A program made the translations under genes and the position numbers. The notes beneath the pieces were generated by a model that ran no database searches, was not told where the DNA came from, and worked only from the letters and a program-made list of their open reading frames with translations. Shown piece by piece: positions 6,596 through 14,997 of a DNA stretch of 46,723 bases. This DNA comes from JAMOAW01 sp039908535. Lineage in GTDB: Bacteria > Pseudomonadota > Magnetococcia > Magnetococcales > JADFZT01. How positions within the stretch are numbered: position 1 is the first letter of the stretch; every line of letters begins with the position of its first letter. The DNA is taken from contig JAMOAW010000049.1 of NCBI GenBank assembly GCA_039908535.1, positions 1-46,723 on the forward strand, in the 5' to 3' direction.

Positions 6596-8307
6596 TGATT
6601 CAAAATCCTCGTTTTGTCGAAGCCGTGCGCGAGAAAAAATTAATTTCATCTGACGAAATCGCTCGGCTGCTTGGTTTTAAACAGGATGCCTTGCGGTTAT
6701 TTCGGTATTTGGTTTTCCAAAATATTTTGCCCCGTCGTGAGGCCTCGCAATTGTGGGCCGATGGTTTTGGGGTGGCTTGGATAGATCTTGATAACTCCCT
6801 GTTCCAGTCCGACGTTCTGAACATATTGCCTCAAACCGTGGCGCGAAAATATGGGATGATCTTTGTTTACCAAATGGGGGTGCGTACCGGACAACGGGCC
6901 GAAGTAATTACCGTGGCCATGGCCGATCCAACCAATCAAGTGGCCTTGCAAAATGTAGAAAAAATCACTGGGCGTACTCTCAGCGCGGTGTGCGCTATGC
7001 CAGATGAAATTCAAGATGCCATTGATATCCAATATCAAGATGAAAAAGAGTTGGCTCAGATCGATAGAAATGCCATGACTCAGCTTATAGAGCCAGGCAG
7101 CGGTGAAATCAGTTTAGCGGCCTTGGAGCGTATGGCGGGCAGTCAGTCTATGGCTGATTTGACTCGGGCGGTGTTGTTGTTGGCGGTCAAAGAGGGGGCC
7201 AGTGATATCCATGTGGAACCTCTGGAGACTCATGGCTTGTTGCGTTTTCGTGGCGATGGCATATTGCGGGAACGGGGGCGGCTCTCATTGGAGGTGATGA
7301 TCTCCTTTATCTCTCGTATTAAAGTGCTTTCTGGAATGGATATGACCGAACAACGCCGACCTCAGGATGGTCGATTGCGATTAGAGCTTACCAATCGTTC
7401 CTTGGATTTTCGGGTCTCTTCAATACCAACCATCTATGGCGAAAAGGTGGTGTTGCGGCTGTTGTCGCAAGTCAATCTGCGTGAGGTGCCTGATTTAGAA
7501 GATCTTTATTTTGCAAAGAATATTTTTGATCAAATTCAACATCTGATTCACTCTCCCAACGGGGTTTTTTTTATCACTGGTCCCACCGGTTGCGGAAAGA
7601 GCACGACGTTGTTTGCTGCCATCAAGGCCATTAATTCTCCAGCGGTCAATATTATGACCGCTGAGGATCCAGTGGAATATCGATTGCCAGGTGTGATGCA
7701 GGTACAGGTCAACCCAGAAATTGGTTTGACTTTCGCTACTGCTTTGCGTTCTTTCTTACGTCAGGATCCTGACGTGATCTTGATCGGGGAGATCCGTGAC
7801 TTGGAGACGGCCAAAATCGCCACCGAGGCGGCTTTGACTGGACATTTGGTTTTGTCCAGTCTCCATACCAACAATGCCCTGCAAGCCGTCACCAGATTGA
7901 TTGAAATTGGCGTGGAACCCTTTTTGGTCGGTCCTTCCATTATTGGCATTATGTCGCAACGGTTGGTGAGGCGGATTTGTGACAATTGTAAAGAGAGTTA
8001 TTTTCCTGACCGCTCGGTGTTGGATAAATTGTTTGATTGGGATGGTGAGACCGAGGTCGTGTTTTATCGGGGCAAAGGGTGTCAACTGTGTAAAAACACC
8101 GGCTATGCCGGAAGATTGGCCATTCATGAAATGGTCACCGTCAGCGATGAAATTCGCGTTTTGGTGATGGAACGTGGCGGCTTACAACAGATTTATGAAG
8201 CCGCAAAAAAGGTGGGCTACAAAAGTATGCGCTATGATGGTATAAAAAAAATATTGAGAGGATTAACCACTATAGAAGAAGTCAATCGTGTGGCCCCATG
8301 GGATTAA
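6592..8307 (+). CDS. pilB: Type IV pilus extension ATPase PilB (GspE family)
   Basis: 571 residues. An N-terminal MshEN/T2SSE-N-type region (about 1-160) precedes the AAA-like secretion ATPase core. Walker A is GPTGCGKST (330-338). The Asp box (AEDPVEY), Walker B (DPDVILIGEIRD) and His box (LTGHLVLSSLHTNNA) all follow. Two CxxC pairs (C463/C466 and C497/C500) form the zinc-binding C-domain typical of PilB/GspE and absent from retraction ATPases such as PilT. The enzyme drives pilus extension from the cytoplasmic face through PilC. It is translationally coupled to the 47-residue gene upstream. No pilT is present in the window. Confidence 0.93.
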   Translation: MMIQNPRFVEAVREKKLISSDEIARLLGFKQDALRLFRYLVFQNILPRREASQLWADGFGVAWIDLDNSLFQSDVLNILPQTVARKYGMIFVYQMGVRTGQRAEVITVAMADPTNQVALQNVEKITGRTLSAVCAMPDEIQDAIDIQYQDEKELAQIDRNAMTQLIEPGSGEISLAALERMAGSQSMADLTRAVLLLAVKEGASDIHVEPLETHGLLRFRGDGILRERGRLSLEVMISFISRIKVLSGMDMTEQRRPQDGRLRLELTNRSLDFRVSSIPTIYGEKVVLRLLSQVNLREVPDLEDLYFAKNIFDQIQHLIHSPNGVFFITGPTGCGKSTTLFAAIKAINSPAVNIMTAEDPVEYRLPGVMQVQVNPEIGLTFATALRSFLRQDPDVILIGEIRDLETAKIATEAALTGHLVLSSLHTNNALQAVTRLIEIGVEPFLVGPSIIGIMSQRLVRRICDNCKESYFPDRSVLDKLFDWDGETEVVFYRGKGCQLCKNTGYAGRLAIHEMVTVSDEIRVLVMERGGLQQIYEAAKKVGYKSMRYDGIKKILRGLTTIEEVNRVAPWD

Positions 8308-8527
8308 AAAAAGGGGGGCTGTATTAAAAAAATGCCATCTGGCGCATTTCTGGTTATCTTTTTGGTTAAACGTTTTTCATTTTTATCAGGATCTTCTTTA
8401 TTCGTGAGGCTTGGTGGTTTACAACTGAAGAGGAGTTTGGTTGATGCTATGAAATGTCAAGCATTTTTTGTTACCCTGGGAGAGACAGGGGGAATTTGTT
8501 TTTATTGTTAAGGTAATTTATAGTGTT
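8308..8527. other. Gap between pilB and hybrid kinase
   Basis: 220 bases with no credible gene. It opens with an A-tract plus GGGGGGCTG (8308-8323), a truncated copy of the start of the G-rich repeat without its second arm. The rest is AT-rich and could hold the promoter of the hybrid kinase, but I see no clear promoter boxes. Confidence 0.5.
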
Positions 8528-11500
8528 ATGTATAATTTAAATAATTTTACCATATCTGATATGATTTTGCTGGGTGAAAAACTGCGTTCTTCTGGGGATG
8601 GGAGGGAATCCATGGAACAAGTTGCGCAGAAAATCACGCACTCCATGTATGATTTATTTCGGAACCCAGAGACAAATGAGCGTTCTTTTGTGCTGGTGCG
8701 CCTATTCAAAACACATTTTTTCGATCTTTTACCGCCTTTGTTGAAACGTTCCGTGGCGGAACAATTACCAGAACATCGAGAGATCCATAATCCACAATGT
8801 TTGACTTTGCTTGGAACTTCTGGGGATAAACAAGAGTGGAACAGTCGTCTCACCTCAAAGGGACATCAAGCCATTCCCTTATTTAGCCAGCAGTTTACGC
8901 TTTCTTTGCCTATGGTGGCAAATTTATTGACGCAACTTGGTTTGCAAATTTCTGAGGTGATTCAGCCAAATCCATTTATGCAAATTGAGGAGCAAGATCA
9001 AAAATATAATCTATTTTTTATTGAAAATGCTCGGGGTTCTCCACTGATTCCCGCGCAAGAAGAATTTGTCATCCCATACGCTATCCGTTCAGTGATTGGA
9101 TTTGGTGGTATCTTATCAGCACAGAGTATTTTTGCTGTGCTTGCCTTTTCAAGAGAGTCGATTTCCAAATCAACGGCTATGATGTTGCGACCTCTCGCTA
9201 GAAATGTCAAATCTGCCTTACTCCCTTTCACATCAAGGGTGTTTGATACAGAACCTAAACAAAACATTTTAGAAAATGAGAGCAAGGAACTTCATACTCA
9301 AATTCAAGTGTTAAGCGATATTCTATCAGTGACGGTGGATGCAATACGCAATTATAAAAATGATTTAAATGCAGCAAATAATCAGTTAATAAATAATAAT
9401 TATGAATTAAAGAGAAAACAGCATGCTTTCCAGTTGGCTGAAGAACGCACGCGCTCTATTGTGAATACCATCCTTGATGGCATCATTACCATTGATGCAC
9501 AAGGAACTATTTTGACCTTCAACCCCGCTGCGGAACGACTATTTGGTTATCTTTTGGTCGAGGTGATCGGGAAGAATGTTAATCTATTAATGCCAGAACC
9601 TTACCATAGTCACCATAATGGTTATTTGAACAATTATGTGACGACGGGCAGCGCCAAAATTATCGGAATTGGTCGTGAAGTGGTTGGATTACGTAAAGAT
9701 GGCTCTCATTTTCCTATGGATCTCGCGGTCAGTGAAATGATGGTGGATGGAAAACAAATGTTCACGGGCATTGTGCGTGACATCACGGAACGTAAAAAAA
9801 ATGAGCAATTTCTCCTAGAAGCCAAGGAAATTGCCGATAAAGCCAGTTGTGCCAAAAGTGAATTTTTGGCCAATATGAGTCATGAAATTCGTACCCCGAT
9901 GAATGCCATTATCGGTATGTCACATTTGGCGTTAAAGACAGATTTAACGCATAAACAACGTGATTATTTATCAAAGATTCAATCCTCAGCCCATTCTTTG
10001 CTGAATATTATTAACGATATTTTAGATTATTCCAAAATTGAGGCCGGTAAACTCTCTATAGAATATACGGAATTTAAATTAGATGATATTTTGAACCAAC
10101 TGACCACAATCGTTGGTATGAAGGCTATGGATAAAGGGTTGGATTTTCTTTTTATTCGGCCGCCAGAGATTGCCAACTTTTTAATCGGTGATCCCATGCG
10201 TCTGGGGCAGATCTTAATCAATCTCACCAACAATGCGGTCAAATTTACCGATCAAGGCGAAATTGTAGTTCATATTGAACTACTCCAGAGTGAAGAAACA
10301 AGAGTACAGTTACGTTTTTCGGTTCGAGATACTGGAATCGGGATGACGAATGAACAATCCAGCAGAATGTTCCAAGCTTTCAGCCAAGCCGATACATCAA
10401 TTACCCGAAAATATGGAGGAACTGGACTAGGATTGTCCATCTGCAAAAATTTAGTGGAAATGATGGGGGGAGAGATTACTCTAGAGAGTAAGCTAGGAGA
10501 AGGGAGCATTTTTTCGTTTACAATCTGGTTGGGGAAAACAATCACTCAAAATGCCAATCACTCCCCGTTCATATCATATGTAAAGGGTATGAACGTTTTG
10601 GTGGTGGACGATCACCCAATGGCCTGCACAATTCTTTGTGACATTTTGGAATCTATATCTTGCAAGCCTAAGGCCGTCTATTCTGGGGAAGAGGCGTTGC
10701 GAGTGTTGGAAACTGAACAGAATAATCAAGGGTGGCAGATGCTGCTCATAGACTGGAAAATGCCTGGCATATCTGGCATTGAGACGATTCGGCGCATGAG
10801 ACACTCTTCTTTAATTAGGCCTTTCCCAAAAATTATTTTGGTCACGGCTTTTGGTCGGGAAGAATTTATAGCGGAAGCCCAGTCGGTTGATGTGGATGCA
10901 TTGCTTTTCAAACCTATTTATCCTTCTCTGGTCATCGATACGATCACAACTCTTTTTACTCAGGATAACGGTAATAATCAATCTAAAATAGAGAAGCAAA
11001 CCAGCCGTGAACACGCTTTGCAACCAATTCCCGGTACCAAGATATTGTTGGTAGAAGATAATCGCATCAATCAGCAGATAGCCGTAGAACTTTTGGAGGG
11101 GTATGGGTTTATTGTAACTATCGCCAATAATGGTATTGAAGCCGTAAACGCAGTACAAAATAACCCTTTTGATGCCGTTCTTATGGATATTCAGATGCCG
11201 GAAATGGACGGACTGGAAGCAACGCGGATGATTCGTATGGATCCGAAGTTTGAGAAATTGCCCATACTGGCCATGACTGCACACGCCATGGCCGGTGATA
11301 GAGAGATTAGTTCATCTGCTGGTATGAATGATTATATTACAAAACCAATCGATCCAGATAGGCTTTTATCAACTTTGATGCAATGGACATCCGTGCAAAA
11401 ACGAGAAAATATTTTGTCAGAGAACACACAGGATAAAAATATTATTTTTGAGTCATTGCCTGATGTTATTCCTGGTCTAGATATTTTTGTCGGATTACAA

Positions 11501-12085
11501 AGAGTACGCGGCAATCGAAAATTTTTTAAGAAGCTTCTGCAAGATTTTTATGAAGATTATCAAGATACCCCTCGTCAAATTCAATCTTGGTTGGTAGCGG
11601 GTGATATCACATCTCTTTATCATATTTCTCATACAATTAAAGGGATTGCGAGTTCCATCGGAGCGGATTCGTTGAGCCAGGCTGCAAAAGATTTGGAATA
11701 TGCTGCTAAAGAAAAGAAAATCGAAAATCTTGCCGACTTGGCAAAAAAATTTGAATTGAGTCTGGTTGCACTATTATCAGGACTTGTTTGTTTGCAAGAT
11801 GTTATCTATACCGAGGAGCATAAGGAATCCATTTTTCAAAATGAGGAGCCGTCTCGACGAGATCTCCAGGCTCTGAGGCCCTTGTTTATTGAATTGATGT
11901 ATTTTTTGGAGGGGGGACATTTGACTAAATCCATAACGATCATTACAAAAATTAAAAGAGAAATGGGAGAATTTAAACATTCAGAATTGGACTATATTCA
12001 GAAACTGATTGATGATTTTGCCTTTGAGGAGGCTTTGGACTATCTTAAAAAAATGGCTATTTCTATAGGCGTTGATTATGAATAA
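8528..12085 (+). CDS. Hybrid sensor histidine kinase with FixL-like heme PAS, two receivers and Hpt
   Basis: 1185 residues from the ATG at 8528; the frame also opens at a TTG at 8468. Order: an N-terminal sensory region I only partly recognise (about 1-240), a coiled coil (about 255-315), PAS (about 317-435), HisKA with H452 (MSHEIRTPMN), HATPase (N-box NLTNNAVKFT, G1 DTGIGM, G2 GGTGLGLSI), receiver 1 (D742, LLIDWKMPG), receiver 2 (D887, LMDIQMPEMDG), and Hpt with H1035 (SHTIKG). No membrane segment is seen. The PAS carries HHNGYL (H363) and IIGIGR (R383), spaced as proximal His200 and distal Arg220 of Bradyrhizobium FixL, so heme-based O2 sensing is likely. It lies between pilB and a receiver-GGDEF gene. 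The terminal Hpt suggests phosphotransfer to the stand-alone receivers nearby, which is inference. Confidence 0.9.
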   Translation: MYNLNNFTISDMILLGEKLRSSGDGRESMEQVAQKITHSMYDLFRNPETNERSFVLVRLFKTHFFDLLPPLLKRSVAEQLPEHREIHNPQCLTLLGTSGDKQEWNSRLTSKGHQAIPLFSQQFTLSLPMVANLLTQLGLQISEVIQPNPFMQIEEQDQKYNLFFIENARGSPLIPAQEEFVIPYAIRSVIGFGGILSAQSIFAVLAFSRESISKSTAMMLRPLARNVKSALLPFTSRVFDTEPKQNILENESKELHTQIQVLSDILSVTVDAIRNYKNDLNAANNQLINNNYELKRKQHAFQLAEERTRSIVNTILDGIITIDAQGTILTFNPAAERLFGYLLVEVIGKNVNLLMPEPYHSHHNGYLNNYVTTGSAKIIGIGREVVGLRKDGSHFPMDLAVSEMMVDGKQMFTGIVRDITERKKNEQFLLEAKEIADKASCAKSEFLANMSHEIRTPMNAIIGMSHLALKTDLTHKQRDYLSKIQSSAHSLLNIINDILDYSKIEAGKLSIEYTEFKLDDILNQLTTIVGMKAMDKGLDFLFIRPPEIANFLIGDPMRLGQILINLTNNAVKFTDQGEIVVHIELLQSEETRVQLRFSVRDTGIGMTNEQSSRMFQAFSQADTSITRKYGGTGLGLSICKNLVEMMGGEITLESKLGEGSIFSFTIWLGKTITQNANHSPFISYVKGMNVLVVDDHPMACTILCDILESISCKPKAVYSGEEALRVLETEQNNQGWQMLLIDWKMPGISGIETIRRMRHSSLIRPFPKIILVTAFGREEFIAEAQSVDVDALLFKPIYPSLVIDTITTLFTQDNGNNQSKIEKQTSREHALQPIPGTKILLVEDNRINQQIAVELLEGYGFIVTIANNGIEAVNAVQNNPFDAVLMDIQMPEMDGLEATRMIRMDPKFEKLPILAMTAHAMAGDREISSSAGMNDYITKPIDPDRLLSTLMQWTSVQKRENILSENTQDKNIIFESLPDVIPGLDIFVGLQRVRGNRKFFKKLLQDFYEDYQDTPRQIQSWLVAGDITSLYHISHTIKGIASSIGADSLSQAAKDLEYAAKEKKIENLADLAKKFELSLVALLSGLVCLQDVIYTEEHKESIFQNEEPSRRDLQALRPLFIELMYFLEGGHLTKSITIITKIKREMGEFKHSELDYIQKLIDDFAFEEALDYLKKMAISIGVDYE

Positions 12086-12093
12086 TATAAAAA

Positions 12094-13095
12094 ATGGTTG
12101 GAATGATGACATATCGACGTGATACAATTCTAATTGTAGATGACGAGCGATTCAATTTGAATGTTTTAAAAAATATTCTTGATGATCAATATGATGTCAT
12201 GGTGAGTATGAATGGAACAGAGGCTCTCAAACGAGCTGTTTCTTCTCCTCAACCTGACCTGATTTTACTGGATATTATTATGCCAGGGATGGATGGCTAT
12301 CAGGTTTTAGCGCGATTAAAAGCCGATAAATCGACGGCTGAGATTCCCGTCATATTCGTGACTTCCATGAGTGAAGCCATGGATGAATCAAAAGGGTTGT
12401 CTTTGGGAGCGGTAGATTATATTACGAAACCCTTTGTTCCTGTGGTCGCTCTTGCCAGAATTCAGACCCAGCTTCGATTGAAATGGAGTATTGAACGGGA
12501 GCGAAGCCTCAACCGTAACTTGGCGCAATTGAACGATGAACTGGCTGACAAGAATGGGCAATTGATAGATCTGAATAAAACACTCAAGGATTTGGCGAGC
12601 AGCGATGGGTTGACCGGAATTCCAAATCGACGGCGGTTTGACGAATATTTTGAGCTAGAGTGGAAAAGAGCATTGAGGCATAAAACGGCTCTTTCATTGA
12701 TTCTTATGGATATTGATTTTTTTAAACCGTTTAATGATCATTATGGGCATGCCGCTGGTGATGAATGCCTGAAAAAAGTTGCGCAGACATTGGTGAACTC
12801 CAGAGGGCGAGCCATTGATTTGATCGCTCGCTATGGTGGAGAAGAATTTGTTTGTCTTCTTCCAGAAACTGAAACTCTAGGATTGAGTATCGTTGGCAAT
12901 CAATTAAGGGATAATATTGCTGCGTTGCGTTATCCACATGATTATTCCAAGGTTGCTCCGTATGTGACGATGAGTCTGGGAGGTGCCTGTTTGGTTCCTT
13001 CACAGGAAATTGAACCACAATCTTTGCTTAAGCGAGCGGATGAGCGGTTGTACAAAGCCAAGGAGTATGGGAGGAACCAATTTGTTTTTGAATAG
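12094..13095 (+). CDS. Response regulator diguanylate cyclase (REC-GGDEF)
   Basis: 333 residues. The receiver (about 10-130) has phospho-acceptor D60 in LLDIIMPGMDGYQ. A coiled linker joins it to a GGDEF domain (about 165-330) with metal and substrate motifs MDIDFFKPFNDHYGHAAGDE. The signature is GGEEF (248-252), which is active in many enzymes. An inhibitory-site RxxD (R239-D242) lies exactly five residues before it. It should make c-di-GMP from GTP when phosphorylated and be product-inhibited. It starts eight bases after the hybrid kinase stop, so the two are probably co-transcribed. Later ATGs at 12103 and 12106 are also possible starts. The receiver is a close paralogue of that at 4632. 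Confidence 0.92.
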   Translation: MVGMMTYRRDTILIVDDERFNLNVLKNILDDQYDVMVSMNGTEALKRAVSSPQPDLILLDIIMPGMDGYQVLARLKADKSTAEIPVIFVTSMSEAMDESKGLSLGAVDYITKPFVPVVALARIQTQLRLKWSIERERSLNRNLAQLNDELADKNGQLIDLNKTLKDLASSDGLTGIPNRRRFDEYFELEWKRALRHKTALSLILMDIDFFKPFNDHYGHAAGDECLKKVAQTLVNSRGRAIDLIARYGGEEFVCLLPETETLGLSIVGNQLRDNIAALRYPHDYSKVAPYVTMSLGGACLVPSQEIEPQSLLKRADERLYKAKEYGRNQFVFE

Positions 13096-13121
13096 AGTAT
13101 GGCGTTAAACATAACATTATA

Positions 13122-13243
13122 AAGTCAAGACCTTGGGGGATTGCATCCCCCAATCCCCCTGCTTTTTGAAGGAAGCAAAACCGAGGTCAAAAGCAAAAGC
13201 AAAAGCAAAAGCAAAAGCAAAAGCAAAAGCAAAAGCAAAGGTG
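13122..13243. repeat. G-rich hairpin plus hexamer tandem array
   Basis: The hairpin (13133-13153) has arms TTGGGGGAT and ATCCCCCAA around TGC. Next come CCCCCTGCTTTTTGAAGGAA, the segment GCAAAACCGAGGTC, and the hexamer array. Read on the other strand, the same modules occur in the same order inside the element at 34797-35014 and in the block at 28748-28872. The block lies between convergent genes (diguanylate cyclase and lpdA), as expected for a two-way terminator. Confidence 0.8.
13189..13240. repeat. Tandem hexamer array (AAAAGC)n
   Basis: Eight consecutive perfect AAAAGC units (13189-13236) followed by AAAG. There is no start codon or ribosome binding site, so it is not read as a protein despite lacking stops in some frames. 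A 12-base variant unit, AAAGTCAAAAGC, forms similar arrays at 23895-23930 and 46672-46723. The array lies between convergent genes. Confidence 0.9.
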
Positions 13244-13267
13244 CTACCGGATTTTTCCCCCTTTTTT

Positions 13268-14716
13268 TTACGCATGGACAGCCTCTCCAAGGGCGGCTAG
13301 GGCGGCTTCTTTGAGAGCTTCGGAGAGAGTGGGGTGGGGAAGAATGGTGGCGGCGAATTGGCGGCAGGTTTGACCAGCGGCTAGGGCTTGGGCGGCCATA
13401 GCGATCAACTCCGAGGCATGAGAACCTAGAATATGGACGCCGATCAGGCGTTGCGTGGATCTCTCTATGATGACCTTAGCCACTCCATCGGCTTCTCCAC
13501 AGGCACGGGCTCGGCCATTGGCTAAAAAGGAGAATTGGCCAGTATGAATTTCTAATCCGTTGTTTTTGGCCTGTTTTTCTGTTAAACCAACCATAGCCAC
13601 CTCTGGGGAGGTATAGACCACAGCAGGGATCAACCGATGGTCAAGGGGGAGAGGAGAGGGGGCGTTCGGGTGGGCGAGCATTTCTGCACAAAAGGTGCCT
13701 TCGGCCATGGCTTTGTGAGCCAACATGGGGCCAGCGATGATATCGCCAATGGCATATATCCCGGCAATAGAGGTCTCAAAGCGGTTGTTTACGGCAATGC
13801 GACCAGAATGATCCAACTCTACGCCAATATCTACCGCACCAGAAGCGTTGACCGCCGGGCGGCGCCCCGCGGCCAGTAGCACCTTGTCTGCGGTAAATTC
13901 CAGCTCTTTGTCGGTTTCTTGTATGGCTCGCACATGGACACACCCGTTTTCAATTCGGGATTGGGTCACTTTGGTGTTGGTTTGTAATTGCAGGCCTTGC
14001 TTTAAAAATAACCGTTTGGCATGACGTAATAGGGTGTCGTCTACGCCGGGTAAAATCTCTGGCATGGCCTCTAGAAGGGTGACTTGTGCCCCAAGGCGTC
14101 TCCACACCGAACCCAATTCCAAACCAATCGCCCCGCCACCGACGACCAAAAGATGCTCTGGAACTTGCTTGAGGGCCAAGGCTTGTTGGGAATCGATCAC
14201 CCATTCTCCATCCAATGGTAATGGGGGTAACTCGGCAGAGCGTCCGCCAGTGGCTAGAATGATGTTTTGGTTTGGCTGCTTTTGCATTACAAAAAGGGTT
14301 CCATCTGCTTGTGTGACGGCTATCTGATCGGCACTGAGCAGTTTGGCCTCCCCTTGTAGGTAGGTCACCCCATATTTGCGGAACAACTGGGCAATTCCTT
14401 GTGTTAAAGTTGTGACAATCTTCTCTTTGCGGCTTTGCATGGCCAAAAGATCCAGTTGGACAGCCCCAATCGTCACGCCATGTTCCGCTAGGGTATGGCG
14501 TGCGCGCCAATAGTGCAGACTGGATTCCAATAAGGCTTTGGAGGGAATGCAGCCAGCGTTTAAACAGGTGCCTCCTAGCGTGGTACGGCGATCAATACAG
14601 ATAACACGCATTCCCAGCTGCGCCGCCCGAATGGCGGCGACATAGCCACCAGGTCCTCCACCAATCACCAATAAATCCCAGGTGTTGTTATGAGCTGTTT
14701 TTTGTTCGCTTTGCAT
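13268..14716 (-). CDS. lpdA: Dihydrolipoyl dehydrogenase (E3)
   Basis: 482 residues, typical for E3. The N-terminal FAD-binding GGGPGG (19-24), the redox disulfide in GGTCLNAGCIPSK (C51/C56), the NAD-binding VVGGGAIGLELG, the second FAD motif IYAIGD, and the C-terminal catalytic His-Glu (HPTLSEALKEA) are all present. The enzyme reoxidises dihydrolipoamide in the pyruvate/2-oxoglutarate dehydrogenase or glycine cleavage complexes, passing electrons to NAD+. No E1 or E2 gene is adjacent; it stands alone, with repeat blocks on both sides. The DEC-type reading frames on the opposite strand are shadows. Confidence 0.95.
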   Translation of the reverse strand: MQSEQKTAHNNTWDLLVIGGGPGGYVAAIRAAQLGMRVICIDRRTTLGGTCLNAGCIPSKALLESSLHYWRARHTLAEHGVTIGAVQLDLLAMQSRKEKIVTTLTQGIAQLFRKYGVTYLQGEAKLLSADQIAVTQADGTLFVMQKQPNQNIILATGGRSAELPPLPLDGEWVIDSQQALALKQVPEHLLVVGGGAIGLELGSVWRRLGAQVTLLEAMPEILPGVDDTLLRHAKRLFLKQGLQLQTNTKVTQSRIENGCVHVRAIQETDKELEFTADKVLLAAGRRPAVNASGAVDIGVELDHSGRIAVNNRFETSIAGIYAIGDIIAGPMLAHKAMAEGTFCAEMLAHPNAPSPLPLDHRLIPAVVYTSPEVAMVGLTEKQAKNNGLEIHTGQFSFLANGRARACGEADGVAKVIIERSTQRLIGVHILGSHASELIAMAAQALAAGQTCRQFAATILPHPTLSEALKEAALAALGEAVHA

Positions 14717-14749
14717 AGAAGATGGCTTTCTTGTGAATAAAAAGTTCCT

Positions 14750-14828
14750 AAAAAAAGAGGGGGTCTTGGGGATTCATCCCCCAGGGGTTGGCCTTGGATT
14801 TTTTTTGTCCGAAAGGCATCATATTCTG
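14750..14828. repeat. Palindromic repeat block with mini-hairpin
   Basis: An A-tract and GAGGGGGTC lead into a hairpin (14765-14784; arms CTTGGGGAT and ATCCCCCAG, one imperfect pair). A T-tract and GTCCGAAAGGCATCATATTC follow, a variant of the mini-hairpin at 6000 and 43322. It lies upstream of lpdA and the divergent asparagine-synthase-like gene. Of the 281 bases between those genes, the remainder (about 14829-14997) is AT-rich and may contain promoters, but nothing specific was recognised. Confidence 0.75.
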
Positions 14829-14997
14829 ATCATTTCCTCTTGAGAATATAGACTTTTTTTTTAATGGAAACAATATATTTTGGTTAAAATTATCAAGGTT
14901 TGTCTTTGATTTTATGCTTGACATTTGCTGTGCAGGGTCGCATGTTCATAAAAGAAGGTCGGCATTTTTATTTTCTCAATATCTGCTGGAGTATGTT

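Noticed and set aside
13189..13240. Possible CRISPR array or repetitive Lys/Ser/Ala protein
   Set aside because: The units are contiguous 6- or 12-base repeats with no spacers and no cas genes. The reading frames through them have no start site and simply reflect the repeat.
13950..14510. A 186-codon frame on the same strand as lpdA in another register
   Set aside because: It lies wholly inside lpdA, whose translation has full FAD, NAD and disulfide motifs. The alternative peptide has no recognisable domain and no ribosome binding site.
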